DNA from: Centrapalus pauciflorus
Taxonomy: Eukaryota > Streptophyta > Magnoliopsida > Asterales > Asteraceae
Length of the DNA stretch: 64,000 bases
Reading direction: 5' to 3'
Assembly: GCA_020465985.1 (NCBI GenBank)
Contig: JAANYP010007197.1
Coordinates: 248,001-312,000, forward strand
A program made the translations under genes and the position numbers. Positions 46,845 to 60,779 of this stretch are shown here, piece after piece (the first letter of the stretch is position 1; each line of letters starts with the position of its first letter). The notes under the pieces were generated by a model. That model made no database searches, was not told the DNA's origin, and was given only the letters and a program-made list of their open reading frames with translations.

Positions 46845-49689
46845 TTCCTACCTCCCTCTGTTCACGTCTGTCTTTCTCTTTCTAAACGCCAGACACACCT
46901 CAAATCCTCTTCCGACGTCTTTGATTTACCTTCGACCAACATCGTTTTCCTACCCACAACTACGACACCCGACCTTCCACACCTACAAATATTATACCTT
47001 GCAATCGATGCGTGACAAGAACCATTTGTTTTATTTATGTATATTTACAAATATTTTTGTATAATCCAATACACTAATATAATTGAAGTCGAGCATATCA
47101 AACTCATGGTTGAAGCCAGGCATGGCAACCAGGCGGGGATAAGTAGGGATTTTATTTCCCATTCCCCCGCTAAGTAATGAATTTTTGTTCTCGTCCCGAG
47201 CCTATAAGGGATCGAGGATCCTATTAAGGTATCGAGTTTCTTAATTTTTCAAAAGTCACGAGGTTTTCACTACATTGTAGTTACAAATAACGAAATGTAT
47301 GTATATAAATTTTAAAAACCAACTATCTTGATATTTTTAAATTATATATATAGAATTTTAGATAACTAATACTTTAAAACTAGCATAAACATTTTTATCA
47401 AAATGACTAATACTACTTCCCCTCTACAGTGTGTGTATATAATTATAATGAATAATTGATATTATCGAATTAAATACATATCATAGTTTATTATTATATT
47501 ATTAAATGGTATTGGGGTCAAGGATTTTCCGGTAAAGTGGGGGTCAAGTTTTGGACTCTCCATCAGGGATGGTTTGTGTTTACCAAGCATGTGATGATGA
47601 AGGAGATGACAATAGGTGAAGACAACGGTGGTTAATATTGACGATGAGAGAGGATCGATCGCCGGTGGGGATGGTGACAACGGTATATGTTGGCGGTTAT
47701 ACACACACATGTGTGTGGTGTGTGTGTAAAAGATATTACTATTATATATAAATTTCGTAAACGAGTTTAGTATATATGTTATCAAATTTATCAAATAAAA
47801 GAACAACTATTGTAAAACTAAAGAATATAAATTTGATATTAAAAATAAACCAAATAAAATTTTTGATAAATATATAAATATAGAAAGAATATATAATTAA
47901 TATCATGAATTAATAGATTTTAGTTTTAATTATATTTGAATTAATCATAATCAAATAATTAACTAACTAAAATTAAACAAAGAAATAAATAAACAATAAA
48001 GTCTAAAATTAAATAATTAATTTTAGAGTAGAAAAAGTAATGAGAACTACCAAAAGTGAATATTTGTGATGCGAATATTCTTCCTCTAGTCCGATATAAA
48101 AAAACATGTCGTTTAGTTAACATATTTTCGGTCAAAATTATCGTCGAAGACAACGATTTCTAGAAAACGCGTTCAGATCCATTGTTTTTTAATATTTTTA
48201 GTTTTTAGCTTTCAAATTTACAAATAAATTTAAAACACATTTTTAAGGTTTACGCCTTTTGTATTCAATCTAGTCACCCAAATCTATGTTATAAATGAAA
48301 TAGAAAATGAAAACGCAAAAAATATTCATTGCATATCTAAACACATTCTCATCTCTAAATTGTGTATTCTTAAAACTCATCATGCTTTCATTTTATTAAA
48401 AATCCAAACCAAAATTCTCGCTTAGTAAACGCATCATTAAATTTACATAAAATATGTAAATTTATTTGTATAAAAATTATTTGGATAAACGGGACCCAAA
48501 GGCAAGAAAATATAATTATCATATAAAATAGAGTAGGTAAACAACTACAGATACGTTGAGTGGAGCACCATTACTAAAATTCCTTGGCCTACAAATACAT
48601 CATCGATTTTAGTATATAATTGAATTTAAAAAAAAAAATGACTTCGGGATGGTAACTTCGACCCAATGGGTCAAAACGGACAGAATATCCAAAAAGACCC
48701 GCAGAAAAAAACCAAGGTAGAACACAATTTTTTTTTAAAAACTGAAATTTTAAAAAATGATGTATTAAACAAATTGTTTTCTGAAAAGATTTCAAATTTA
48801 TGTTAAATTTTTACTTTTTGTTGTCGGCCCGTTTGTTTAAATGGACCGAAATTGTCATCCTGACTCTATGACAAATTTTTTTAAAGAAACTGTAAACTTA
48901 AATAGCAATTAGCGCGAGATATAATGTATCATGTAATGACTATGGATCCTGCAATCAAATTGATAAAAAATAGAAACAAGGCCATAAAGCAAGATATAAT
49001 TTCCAGTGTTTTGTTCGGAAAGATTGCTAACCTTTTTGGTTGGGTTGAAACATTATTAGATGCTAAAATTATTAATTAGGGATGTGTAAAAAGATATATA
49101 CCAAATTGAAACCTAAATTTCAAATTTAAATTATTTTAAATTGTTTGTTTGCATTCGGAGTTAATATGTTGGTACATTTAAAATACCAAATCGAAACCTA
49201 AATCAGAAAAAGTTGAAGGTTGAGAAAGAAGGATCACATCTATCAAAGATTGTTATGAAACGATCACACAAGCGCACACACACAAAATAACACAAGAGAT
49301 TTACATGGTTCAGGCGATGTGATGTACGCCCATGAGCATGAGGGAATATTCTTCACTAGAGTTTATAAATCGTAGAGTATATAAGTCCAACCTATGAATT
49401 ACAATATATAGATGAAAATATGGAAAAGCTAAACTAAAGTATTAACTAGTAATGGTTCAATACAAACCATCATACTTATATGTTCTGCGGGGGGGCATTG
49501 AAATCACAATTCAAGTTTTACACATTGTTGGGTCGGGTTAATACTCGCTCGGATCATCAATATTCAAGTCACATTCAACAAAGATAGCACAAATAAATAC
49601 ATAAAATATATTCTACTAACAATCTCGTAAGAATTGTCATCAACATCAGTATTTTGTGCTCCATACATGTGATGTGCAAAGATATGTAT
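46845..49689. other. Intergenic DNA with transposon debris
   Basis: No gene is supported. A possible element at about 48641-48871 has partly matching ends (GGGATGGTAACTTCG and, from the right, AGGATGACAATTTCGG) but no clear target duplication. Near 49486 the run GCGGGGGGGCA followed by a TTGAAATCACAA stretch looks like a polypurine tract at the edge of a decayed LTR. Around 47125-47240 a one-ended GGCGGGGATAAGTAGGGA fragment is probably also transposon-derived. Confidence 0.35.
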
Positions 49690-50680
49690 AATGTTTGTTT
49701 AAGTTAACCAAATTTATATTTTTTATTGTTTAAGGTAATCAAGTTTATTTATAATAAAAAACAATATTAAACTTTTTTTTTTGTCTTTTAAGGTAATTAG
49801 TAACTTAAAAGATTAAAAATAAATATTTGGTTACCTTAAATGTTAAAAATTATATAAAGTCAGTTACCTTAAATGATTAAAAAGTAAAGTTTTAATGTGA
49901 TTTGTACACAACAAAAATTTGACAAATATGACAATTTCATATGAAAAGACTATTATATCCTTGCTTTTGGAAGATAAAGTGTAATGATGATAAAAGTGTT
50001 AGTAAGGGTAAAATAGTCACTTTATATGAAATTGTTGTGTATGTCTAAACCTTGTTGTGTACAAATCACTTCTCTTTTTATATTGTAAATAAACTTAATA
50101 ACCTTAAATGATTAAAAAGTGAAGGTTTAATATTTTTTTATGTTGTAAAACTTGGTTATCTTAAATGATAAAAAATGAAAATTTGATCTTTTTTGTTATT
50201 GGAAACAAACCTGATTACTTTTAAAAAAAATGTAAAGTTGGTTACCTTTTTTGACAGAAAACCTATTTTAAAAGAAAACTCTTATATTTATAAATGAATT
50301 TTTTTTTAATAAACTTTTCATTAAAATGAATAGTTAATTGTTAACAAAGTTAACCAACTTTACATTTCTTATTATCTAAGGTAGTCAAATTTATTTGTAA
50401 TTGAAAAAATGATCAAATTTTTATTTTTATCATTTAAGATAATTGGTTACTTTAAATGATTAAAAAACAAATATCTGATTGTCATAAACGTTAAAAAATA
50501 TACAAAGTTAGTTACCTTAAATGATTAAGAAAATGAAGTTTTGATTCTTTTTTATTACAAATAAATTTGATTACGAAGTTGTTTATCCATTTTGCCAATT
50601 AAACCAAAAACAAGTTTATTACATATTACACCTTTAAAAAAAAGTTCAAATTATAAAAGTAGTTAAGTTGGTTACCATGT
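49690..50680. repeat. Degenerate repeats of theme TTACCTTAAATGATTAAAAA
   Basis: The theme occurs about six times directly (near 49825, 49863, 50099, 50156, 50447 and 50512) and several times in reverse (for example TTTAAGGTAATCAAGTTTAT near 49728, and near 50386). The spacers are AT-rich. It could be the decayed body of a foldback element. A MITE at 49897-50069 interrupts it. Confidence 0.6.
49897..50069. mobile_element. MITE, copy B of the TGTGATTTGTACACAACA family
   Basis: The left end is GTGATTTGTACACAACAA; the right, reverse complemented, is the same. Matching continues inwards through CAATTTCATAT, GACTATT and TATCC/TACCC, giving terminal repeats of about 60 bp. At about 173 bp it matches copy A (5186-5360) in length and ends but is better preserved. 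Confidence 0.75.
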
Positions 50681-50705
50681 AAAACAATAAAAAGGGTTTC
50701 ATGTA

Positions 50706-51896
50706 TCTATATATTATAATAAAAGAGAACATTGCAATGTCACGTGTCAATCTATCAATGTATTCATTTTTATTTTCCCGCTCTTTTTCCATATATAGAA
50801 CCATTCAATAATAAATTTAATTTATTAGAAAGGAAACAAATTATCTTTTATCTTTCCTTCCAAATTTATTTACTAAAATTAATTACTTCAATTCATTATA
50901 TTAAAAACAATTAAACTAATAGGTTACTAATAATTAAAAGTCTAAAACATATATATTTTGTCTTTAAATTTGAAACATGCATATTATAATTATATTTATT
51001 TTGTATAATTAAAATCTGAAAATAAATATTTATTAATATAACATAAAAAATTTTAATTAACCATATTAAGTATAAAATGTTGACAAATTAGATATATTTT
51101 TTCGTTCATATATGTCATATGTTTTCAATAATAAATATTCAGCAAAATTATTGGTTTTTAAATTTTAAATTAGTTTACTTAATTTTACAATCTACTTTTT
51201 TCTTAAATTTTCTATTATTACTACTACCAAATATAACCAATTTAAAATTCATTTTTTTATTAATTTTTATAAAGTATGAATATAAAATGAATTGTAAAAA
51301 TATAATAATCTTCATATAAATAGTACACTTAATAATCTATAATTTAAATCAAAAAATAAAAATATCATGTTAAGTTTATCACCAAAATATAATAAATTGT
51401 TCTATTAATTTTATATGATAAAAGTTTCAAACATCGTTTTATTTTAAATCTTTATCTATAAACTATAAATAGAATTAAAATATTATATATACTCAATTCT
51501 CTTTGCTTCACACTCAATTCTCGTAATTCCACGTGTCATCATCATGAATTGACAAATGTTGTTTTTAATTTATAAAATTCACTAATGATATTTAAAGTAT
51601 ATCTATCCAAATCTGATATAAATAATATTTAATTTCATATCAAATCAAATCCTATAAAATCTAAGACTCTGATAACTTTTAATTATAATATAATAAAAGT
51701 TCAAAAAATATTAAAAAATAATTACTATCCATTATATTTAGAAATATGAAAAATTAATAGGTCATGATAAATAAAAATGTCATTATCGTGTACTTTTAAA
51801 AAAAAATAATTCCATATTTACCTTTTAGTTTATCATATTTTATAAAAATGATAAAATATTAAAAGTATCCGCGTAAAACGCGGGTAGATAAACTAG
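50706..51896 (+). mobile_element. Non-autonomous Helitron (1191 bp)
   Basis: It starts TCTATATATTATAATAAAAG and ends with a perfect hairpin, CCGCGTAAAACGCGG, nine bases, then CTAG. It is flanked by host A (50705) and host T (51897). There is no Rep/helicase gene. It shares its start with the element at 35423, and its 3' hairpin style and interior sequence with the element at 10372-11400. Confidence 0.85.
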
Positions 51897-52578
51897 TGTA
51901 TATATATATACATCGACATACATACATGATACATAGACATGAACATGATCATGAACATCCACATACATACATACATACATGGAATGAGTCATGATGCGTG
52001 AAAGGGATGTTTACAACACATTTATAGTGGCTGCCATGTTTATAATTACAGACAGGTATGAATATGATAATGGCGATTGAAGAAGACATCTTCAAATCGA
52101 TTATAATCCCTGCCACAAAATTCTCTAAATTAATTTTTTTATGGATTTGTTTTCTGGATGATGAGATTTTTAAACAACCTCACCTCCCTCCTCCATCAGC
52201 TGTCTTGCCTCGCATATTTTTCTCACTGGTAATTTCCATTTCTATGAACTCTGAGATTCCTACCTCACCTTGTTTTTGTGTTTCTAATCGTGCCATTAAA
52301 CTTCAAAACCCCTTGATCTTTTGGATGAGTTTTATATGTTATATACAGTCGATGAATTTTCTATACAGATTATGATCAATAGGTCAATTTGTGCGTTCTT
52401 ATGATTACAATTTTTATATGATTTTGCAACTTCCTTCCTACTTAAGTGTAAAATTTGAGCAAATCGTTTATTGTGTATGTATATACCTGCAATTCTGATG
52501 CGAATTTGGTACTAGGTGTTAGGTGTAGGCATCTGACAAGGGTCTCGAGACGGCGATTGAACGCAAGTTGCTGTAATC
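51897..52578 (+). promoter_or_regulatory. Upstream and leader region of the Sec14-nodulin gene
   Basis: Holds a TA run and an (ACAT)n repeat (51961-51980), then the probable promoter and 5' leader. A 105-codon open frame at 52058-52375 has no recognisable content and is more likely leader or chance. No convincing TATA box was singled out. Confidence 0.4.
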
Positions 52579-55500
52579 ATGAGTGCCGCAATGTCTGGAC
52601 CTCTAGTCGGTATGTATCACTGTTTCAAAACTCTTCTTCTTCCTCAGAGGATCCGTATTTGAATTTTAGGGCAACGGAATTTGTATTTGCCTTCTCCTGT
52701 TTTATATATATAGTTCCATTGAGTTACAAAAGAAAAACAAGCATAGGAAAAAATGCTTGAAATTTGCAACTACGATGCCATGTGAATGAATATGCTATGT
52801 TCTTAACTTTCGCTTTAATTCCATTTTTCATAATTTTACCGATATTCATTTGAATTCTTAACGTTACATAGCTGAAAATCTGGGAAATTAACGTTAGGCT
52901 TAGTACGAAAATTTTCATCCAAAAAAATGAAAACTTATTTACTTAATAACAATTTCTTAAATTTTCATTTCACTTTTTAAATTACTACTTTTCATACTCT
53001 TTTTCTTACTTTTCTATTACCTTTTCTTTAACGGCAAATTATCCTAATCCTAAACCTAAACTACTCCTTTACCACCAGACTTATTTATTTTTCTATTACC
53101 TGCCCTATGTTTCTTTGTAATACTCTCTTACTAATCTATTACTTATCCTATTTTTTTATTTTATAATCACCCATCTTATTTTTCGTAAAACTAAAACTTA
53201 ATCGTCTAAACAAGTTTTTCACCTTTTATAGAAACTCTTGAATATTTTCTGAAAACTATAACTTAAAAACTGAAATGGAAAAATGACTAGTTTTCGTTAA
53301 CTAAACGCAACTAAGCTACATATGAAATGTGGGGGTTGGAAGACACACAAGGATAAAAGTTACTATGGAACAATATCTATTCACTAAAGACCATCATCCT
53401 GTCTTGCATATCTAGAAACGAATACACACACGAGATCCATTGTGAACAAATTATCATTGAGAACATTGTGAACATATTAAAAAAAAATACACACACATAT
53501 ATATAAAACCTGATTTCTTTACTCACAAATATTTGAACAGGTTTAGAAAAAATCGATGTAGAGAACTCTGAGGAGAAGAAGTATAAGCTATCCTTTAAGC
53601 AGAGGGCTATAAATGCCTCCAACAAGTTAAGGTCTTCCTTCAGCAAGAAGAGCAGGAAGAACAGTAGAGTCACTACTCTTGTTGAGGATGAGCATGATGC
53701 AGAGGAATTAAAGGCAGTCGACGCTTTACGTCAAGCCTTGATTTTGGAAGAACTATTACCTGCAAAGCATGATGATTACCACATGATGTTAAGGTCATAG
53801 ATCTTCTGTAAATCCCTATAAGTTCATTCTTGGTGTACCACTTTCATTTATCTTATAGCTTCTGGAAACCAATTTGGAACCATTAGTTTGATTCACAGTG
53901 GGTGAACTTTGTGCATGATGAAACAGATTTTTGAAGGCTAGGAAATTCGATATTGAGAAGACCAAGCAAATGTGGGCTGATATGATCAAATGGAGGAAGG
54001 ATTATGGCACAGACACAATCATGGAGGTACTTATGTGACACAATCTTATAACTGTGCCTAAATGGCTCTACATGCTAAAATCTATTGATTTGCATCTTTA
54101 TTTAGGACTTCGATTTCAAGGAAAAAGAGGAAGTCGTCAAACACTATCCTCAAGGACACCACGGGGTTGATAAGGATGGAAGACCGGTCTATATCGAGCA
54201 ACTTGGTAAGGTTGATGCTACCAAGCTCATGCAAGCCACAACCCTTGAGCGATATGTCAAGTACCACGTGATGGAGTTTGAAAGGACCTTTATTGATAAG
54301 TTCCCAGCTTGCTCAATTGCCGCGAAAAAGCACATTGATCAAAGCACCACCATTCTTGACGTACAAGGAGTGGTAAGTCATTCAGCTTTACATATTGCAA
54401 CATGCCTTAAACTACTACTATGGCTAAGATCACTTCTTCAAAATGCAAATTTGGTAGGAAAAAAGTTATACCTTTTTACCTAATTTATGGAGCAGGGACT
54501 CAAAAACATGAACAAGTCTGCTAGGGAACTTATCCAGTGTCTCCAGAACATTGATGGTAACAACTATCCTGAGGTACTTGGTTTATAATAATCTATATTA
54601 AAGATTAGAGGCTTAAACACACACTTATATACACAAAATCTTCTACTGTTGACTATTGGGTTCTTCTTGTCCTCCATAGACCCTATGCCGCATGTACATC
54701 ATCAATGCGGGGTCTGGCTTTAGGCTTTTATGGAACACGGTGAAATCCTTCCTTGATCCAAAGACTACTGCTAAGATTCATGTAAGTTTAATCCCATCTG
54801 TCAACCTGAAACAAAACTCCATACGTTGTTAAACTCGTCGAGTTGACAAGTCACTGGCTCTGTCTACATATATAGGTTTTGGGCAGTAAATACCAAAGCC
54901 AGCTCCTGGAAATGATTGATGCCAGGTACTCTCACAAAATAAAACTGTTCTAATATCTATCTGTTTTAGTTACTCTTATCAATATTCAGGGTTGCAACAA
55001 TTATAATTTGAATTAGTATCACCTATAACTTCAAATCATATTTATATATAATTATCAATGGGTAGTGAGCTTCCAGCATTCTTGGGTGGTACCTGTACCT
55101 GTGCTGATAAAGGTGGTTGCATGCGCTCGGATAAAGGCCCCTGGCAGGACCCAGAGATCATGAAGGTATTACTTCTGCATTATCCTTCCTAGGAATCTTA
55201 TCCATCTTTAGACATGCTAAATGTGTTGGTTTTGGTGTGGCAGTTGGTCCATAGTGGTCAGCACAGATGTCCAAAGAATGCAATCCCAGAAGAGAGGACC
55301 ATTTCTGAGGACCAGTCTGCAAACACGGTATTTTCTCTCAGCAAGATGTAGAGTCATTTAAGTTTTAAGACATCCAAGTGATGGTAATTATGTGGCATTC
55401 CAATTAATGCACTCCTTATAGTTCATTAAACAATATGCAAGTGACATATTCAACAGGCTATCCACTTATCCTGAGCAAGCCCAGTTGTGGCTATTCCCTA

Positions 55501-57109
55501 AGACACTAACGCCATCATACAATTTTAAATACAGATGTAAAAATGGGTGTTAGGTTGGTTGAGTAAATGAGTAAAAACTGGTAAGTTATAGTATTAGCTG
55601 AAACAGAATGGGTTAACCGAAGTCACTTTTTTTCCTTTTCCTTATGTAGTGTGAAATATTATATGAAAACTGTAGTATTACAACAATGATATGATTTATT
55701 CCAATAAAGAAGTTTGGTGGTTGTACGCATTAAAATGCACTTTTGGCTGCTTTTGTCCCATTTCCCTTTTAGCTAGATCTTTTGATATAACCATTTGATC
55801 TAGTAGGGATAAAAAGTAACCCACATCAAGCCACTCATAACTAATTGGTAGAGATTGCCACCACTGATTTTAATCAGTAAATGTGCAAATGGATTATTTC
55901 TTGTTTTCTTTTTCATGGTGTTTCCACCTATGAATATAGAAGTGAGTAGACATTCACCTTCTTTCCTTCACAGAAAAGCTCTACTTCCAAGAAAGATGCG
56001 TTATCCCCTGAAACGCCTAACGACATCAAGCTGTCAAGTTTCCCTCCAGTTCTAGAAGAAGTAAGTTTCTCGAGTCTTGACTTTCTTTTCCAAGTCTAAT
56101 TATCCCTTTAAGCCTTTATTGCAACTTCTGCCTTAACACAAATTTTCTTTGAATTGATTTGCAGGCTAAAGTGAAGAATCACCACTCAAGCAACGATAAG
56201 ACAATCGACTACACACCTATGGTTGACAAGGCTGTGGATTATCCTAAACCAAAACAGAAGTTAGTGGTTCCTAAAGATACAGATTATTACCCCATCCAGG
56301 GTGCTTGCAAACCGACTTCCTCTCCTGATAGGCTAGGCAACCAGCTACTTACAGGCATGATGAGCTTGGTGATGGGGGTTATGACCATGATCCGTATGAC
56401 ACACAACATGCCCAAAAGGCTTACGGATGCTACACTCTATTCTATTGGCATCCATGATGATGATGACATGGTAAAAAACCAGCTCAGACCTTACCAGTCA
56501 CACACACCTGCCGTCTCTACTGCCGAGTATCTCTCCATGATGAAGCGTGTGGGAGACTTGGAGGAGAAGGTTATTGTCCTCACCAACCAACCCGTGGCGA
56601 TGCCCCCTGAGAAAGAGGAGATTCTTAATAAGGCTTTGGCTCGTGTCGAGGCCTTGGAGATTGAGCTTGCTGCCACCAGGAAGGTACTTCAAAAGGGCTA
56701 ACTGCATAAAATAGCAATCAACTCAACACGAATGTTTTATTATAGCATTATACTCATTTTTTTTTTCTTTCTAAAATAGCATTTCATAACAAAAACTTTC
56801 TTAATAAAACATCCAACTCAAATTAATTGATCCATTGTAGCATTGTGTGATGACTGGGCACTGACTAGATGTCCACGTAGGTTGCCATGTTAGCACCAAA
56901 TGTATAAAGGATCTTCATAAATGCACAATGCTAAAAGCAGATTGAATCTTGACAACATTAATATCTAAAAATTCCTTTTTAGTGTCATGTTTATATACTT
57001 TGTTTTACCCATGATGCAGTCTCTTCAGGAGTCCCTTTCTCAGCAGCAAGAGTTAATGGCATACCTTGAGAAGAAGAAGAAAAAGAAGAAGAGGTTTTTC
57101 CGTTTCTAA
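52579..57109 (+). CDS. SFH: Sec14-nodulin phosphatidylinositol/phosphatidylcholine transfer protein (SFH type)
   Basis: Exons: 52579-52609, 53541-53793, 53927-54026, 54106-54372, 54496-54573, 54680-54781, 54876-54925, 55066-55165, 55244-55327, 55974-56060, 56165-56683, 57020-57109. All junctions are GT-AG and the frame holds, giving 586 residues. Residues about 70-115 are the CRAL-TRIO N-terminal helices (LLPAKHDDYHMMLRFLKARK). The Sec14 lipid-binding fold follows to about 300 (DGRPVYIEQLGKV; STTILDVQGV; INAGSGFRLLWN; FLGGTCTCADKGGCM). The C-terminal half is a nodulin-like (Nlj16) region with a coiled-coil and a lysine-rich end KKKKKKKRFFRF, expected to bind phosphoinositides at the plasma membrane. 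Such proteins present phosphatidylinositol to kinases and shape polarised growth. The N-terminus is short: the usual segment after MSGPL is missing or replaced. Met5 is an alternative start. No lesion is seen. Confidence 0.94.
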
Positions 57110-59529
57110 AGAAGATGTCAAAAGTAAGGCCCAATGAACCAATTAGAAGAGAACCCCGTAAGTGGCGTTGCGTTGATGTTGATTTTTGTCCATTTTGTGA
57201 AGGTTTGCTTGTGTATAAGTATATCTAATTATCAACACTTTTGGCAATTCATTATACGTTGTGTGTACCTATTGAAGAAAGTTTGAGATTGTTTATGTAT
57301 GTGTTAAGACTGCTAAGGTCATTCTGTGTTTCTCGGTCTGAACCTATGAAATACACGTTGCATTCCAGCGAAATTTGACAATTTTTTTTTTTTTTTTGCT
57401 TCTCTATTGTCTATTCTAAAGTACCAGTCACATAACGTCATCATTCTTCCGTTCCAACTTCCACAATCTCACACACTCGAAAAAAAGACCGTGTGATTAG
57501 CTTCTGTTATAAATGGATTTTATGAACACTGTCCAAGCCTGAGCAGTGAGCATAATGTTGTTTCTGATGCCTTTCGGGCAGCAGGGTCCCTGCATCATAT
57601 AATCTAGAATGCATTATTGAATCATAAACGTAAAAGTGCAACCATACACATGTATTTTTTAGTCTCTTACAAAAAATGATTGGGTCCCCCATCATTAGCA
57701 AAATAATTAAATATGTATATTTAATATTATGTAACAAAATATTTAACCACATCCAAGTCGTTTATACTTTATATTCATCACAAAATCAGAATTATGGCCA
57801 ATTTACTAGTGGATATAAAAGGGTATAGAGAGTCAGTGAACAATGAATCAGAATCTGGATAAATCCATGGATCGTGTAACACAAACACTTTAAACAAGTA
57901 ACAATTTGACTTTAACAATGGGTTTCATGAATCTTATTTCAGGATAATCCAAAAACCAAATTCTAGAATAAATTTTTAATATGTTAGTTAAATAAATAAA
58001 TTAAATATAGTATATAAATAATTTTAAAACTTAAAATTTAATTAATAGTCTTAAATTTTTGGAATTTAGACTTTAAGTCCACATCTTAAATTTCAAACGT
58101 GATTTCAGATTTCAAATTTTAGACTTTAAGACCACCTTTTAAATTTCTCAAATGTAATTTCAGATTTCAAACATTTAACTTTTTAAAAAACAAATAACAC
58201 CTAATTGTTTTTAGTGAAGTATTTATGTCTCTCAAATGTTAAAGATCCATCCCATTATGTGTTAAAAAATGAGTAATTTTATCAGACAAGTTAATTGTGG
58301 CATAATTGAAATATTTATTACTTTGTTGTCTATTATTTTGTTAAGTTGGAAAAATGCAGGGGCATATATAGAATTTTGTTTGGATGACTGCTAAATACGC
58401 ATCCATTACAGCAGATGGAAAAATAAGATATTTTTGAGTCATTCACTTTATTTTTCATGCATTCTTCTCTCTCTAAAAGGTTAGGATTTAAGTTGTAATT
58501 CATAGAATCTGTTTTAGTTAAGGCTTTTTGTTTAGTTTGAGTGTATCGATCTTCTCCGTTGGAGTTGAATCGGTGAGATTTTTCTTGTAGTGAGAACTGT
58601 AGTCTTGTTTTTGGTCTTTGACCGGTTTGTTTTTGTTATTTGGTAATGAAAATTATTAGTTGGTATGCTCGACAAACAACTAGTCGGACCTCGATCTAAC
58701 ACCAATATATATACATGACAAGAATTAAAAAATTGTATAAAATGAGTTATCTAGCATATATAACTATGTGATAACACTTGATCCCAATGAGTTTTAAAAT
58801 ATGATCTGATACCTTAGTTAACTTTATATAATATAATTTTTTACATATGAAAAATTCTTAAATAAATATATACAAGCCTAATAGTTTGTACCTATAAAAA
58901 AAACAATAAAGTGCCGAAGTTGGAGACTGGACTTTAGGCTTGGTTTGGTGGGCTTTTTGTTCTTGCCTTCTTGGGCCAATTGGACTATTGGAGGGTTGTT
59001 TGGTTTTTGCCTTTTGATCGTTGATTAGAACTGAGAAGAGAAGTTGAGATGAAGCCGAAGAAGCGGCTAACCGGCTGAATTAATAGTCTGTATGTGTTTG
59101 TGGTGTTTGTTGAATTATAATAAGTTCCTTCAACTTTATTAGCATTTGAAGAATTATTTCAATTTTGTTACTACAAATTAGGCTCATTGAGAATGATGCT
59201 TTTCCATGAAATGTGTGAAAAATTACCAATTCCAAGCTCACCAGTCACCATTTTGATTTTATGTATGCAAGGGAACTTTTATCATCAAATGAACTAGTTT
59301 TTAAGTTCTAATAACGCCATAATCGACAAGGCTTGCTTTCCTTGGATCCTTTCTGTAGGAAATATTGATAACCATAGCAACATCTTGAAGATAAGGCCAA
59401 TTTTTGGTCCATTTGGTGATAATTAGTATATTGCTTCTAAGAAGTCAAATGGAATCTTTGTTATTTTAACAAAGAGGGTCTCAGTGTATTTTGTTTTTGC
59501 CATACAAGAAAATTTGATTTTGGTTTTGG
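57110..59529. other. Intergenic DNA downstream of the Sec14-nodulin gene
   Basis: The first 250 bases are probably the 3' untranslated region. A T run lies at 57381-57398. Around 58050-58170 the phrase TTTCAAATTTTAGACTTTAAG and variants repeat. No gene is supported. Confidence 0.4.
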
Positions 59530-60700
59530 ATGATAGTTATTGATGAGAACCTGTCCAAGGACCGAGATGACGAAGATCCGTTAAGGTGGAAGATCGGACC
59601 TTTCATAAGATCAAAATCCAAGATGTTCCAGGATGCTCTCAATGGAATGATTAAATATTGTCGGAATCAAGCTCCCGTTTGTTCGCAAAACAACCAAGCA
59701 CGCTTCCTAATGTTGATCCAAGTTGAAGACTAATATAAGTCCAAGTTTTGGAGCCCAAGTTCTCACTTTAATCCACAAAAGCCCAAAAATAAATAAAATT
59801 CGGCCAAGCCCACCCATGTGTATTGTTTTGGCCATAACTTCCTCATTTTAAGCCCAATTTGAGTGAAATAAAAGCTCACTTCAACCTTAGCCTTTTTCCT
59901 ATATTTTCAAGAATAAAAAAGGCCCAAAATATGTCCTTAGCCACGTCCATGAATCTGCCCATAAAGGTGTCCATGTTAATGAACTTGTCAAAGATTAAAT
60001 TCAAGGCAATTTGAAGGTTTTCTCAACATTATGGCCATTTACCTGGAGGAGATAAAGAGATAGAAGTTACTTGCATGATTAATACCCACTAGAAGCTTCA
60101 AGTGGTGAAATGTCAATAATGCCCTTTTGATAAGTAGTCTTGCTTATTTGATAGCTTATCGTGATAGCTTGTGCAACTTATCTAGATAAGTAGTTGGTCT
60201 TATATTTTCTCCTATAAATAGGCACTCAATGTAACCATTTCAATCATCCTTCATTTTGAGTAAAATTGTGAGTTTTTAACTCTTATTGTTCCTTACGAAC
60301 TTTTAGAACTTATCGAGTGTTTTAGCTTGTGGCGTTCGAAACTTATCAATCAACTTGGTGGGGTTGATTGTGGCGTTCTCTATACCAAAGTTCTTGCCTC
60401 GTATATAGGCAACGGGTCGCGGTTCCACTTATACCAAGGTTCTTGTCTCGTTTATAGACAACGGGTCGCGGTCCTATCCAATTTACTTGAAACAACCATT
60501 AGAACGATCCAGTCGTGATCTATCACACATTCATCGGGTGAGATCACATCAGTTATGCACAAGAAATGATCCAGAAAAACTTATTTTTGGAGAAGAGTTG
60601 GTGGTAGAGAATTCTAAAAGGGTTTTAAACAAGAAAAAGAAAGTATTCACAGTTCCAACTGGATTTCGGTCGATCTAATTTTGTGTTACACACTTGTAAA
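59530..60700 (+). mobile_element. Decayed Ty3/gypsy 3' end and LTR-like sequence
   Basis: The short frame at 59530-59733 includes RSKSKMFQDALNGMIK, which resembles the conserved tail of plant Ty3/gypsy polyproteins. It is followed by sequence with LTR character: a TATAAATA at 60213-60220 within CTCCTATAAATAGGC and a tandem 49-bp unit (60381-60429 and 60430-60478). No second LTR, primer-binding site or target duplication was found, so the limits are rough. A solo or truncated LTR is the simplest reading. Confidence 0.5.
60381..60478. repeat. Two tandem 49-bp units in the LTR-like region
   Basis: TATACCAARGTTCTTGYCTC and AACGGGTCGCGGT appear twice at 49-bp spacing with a few differences. Confidence 0.8.
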
Positions 60701-60779
60701 ACTTGTGGATTAATGTTTGCTCTTGGAGACAAGGAAGATGCAAGCAAGGGTTCACAAAAGATTTCATAATGACCCTGCA

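Noticed and set aside
52058..52375. A 105-residue open frame upstream of the Sec14-nodulin gene
   Set aside because: It has no domain, poor start context and a position expected for leader sequence. A short regulatory upstream frame cannot be excluded.
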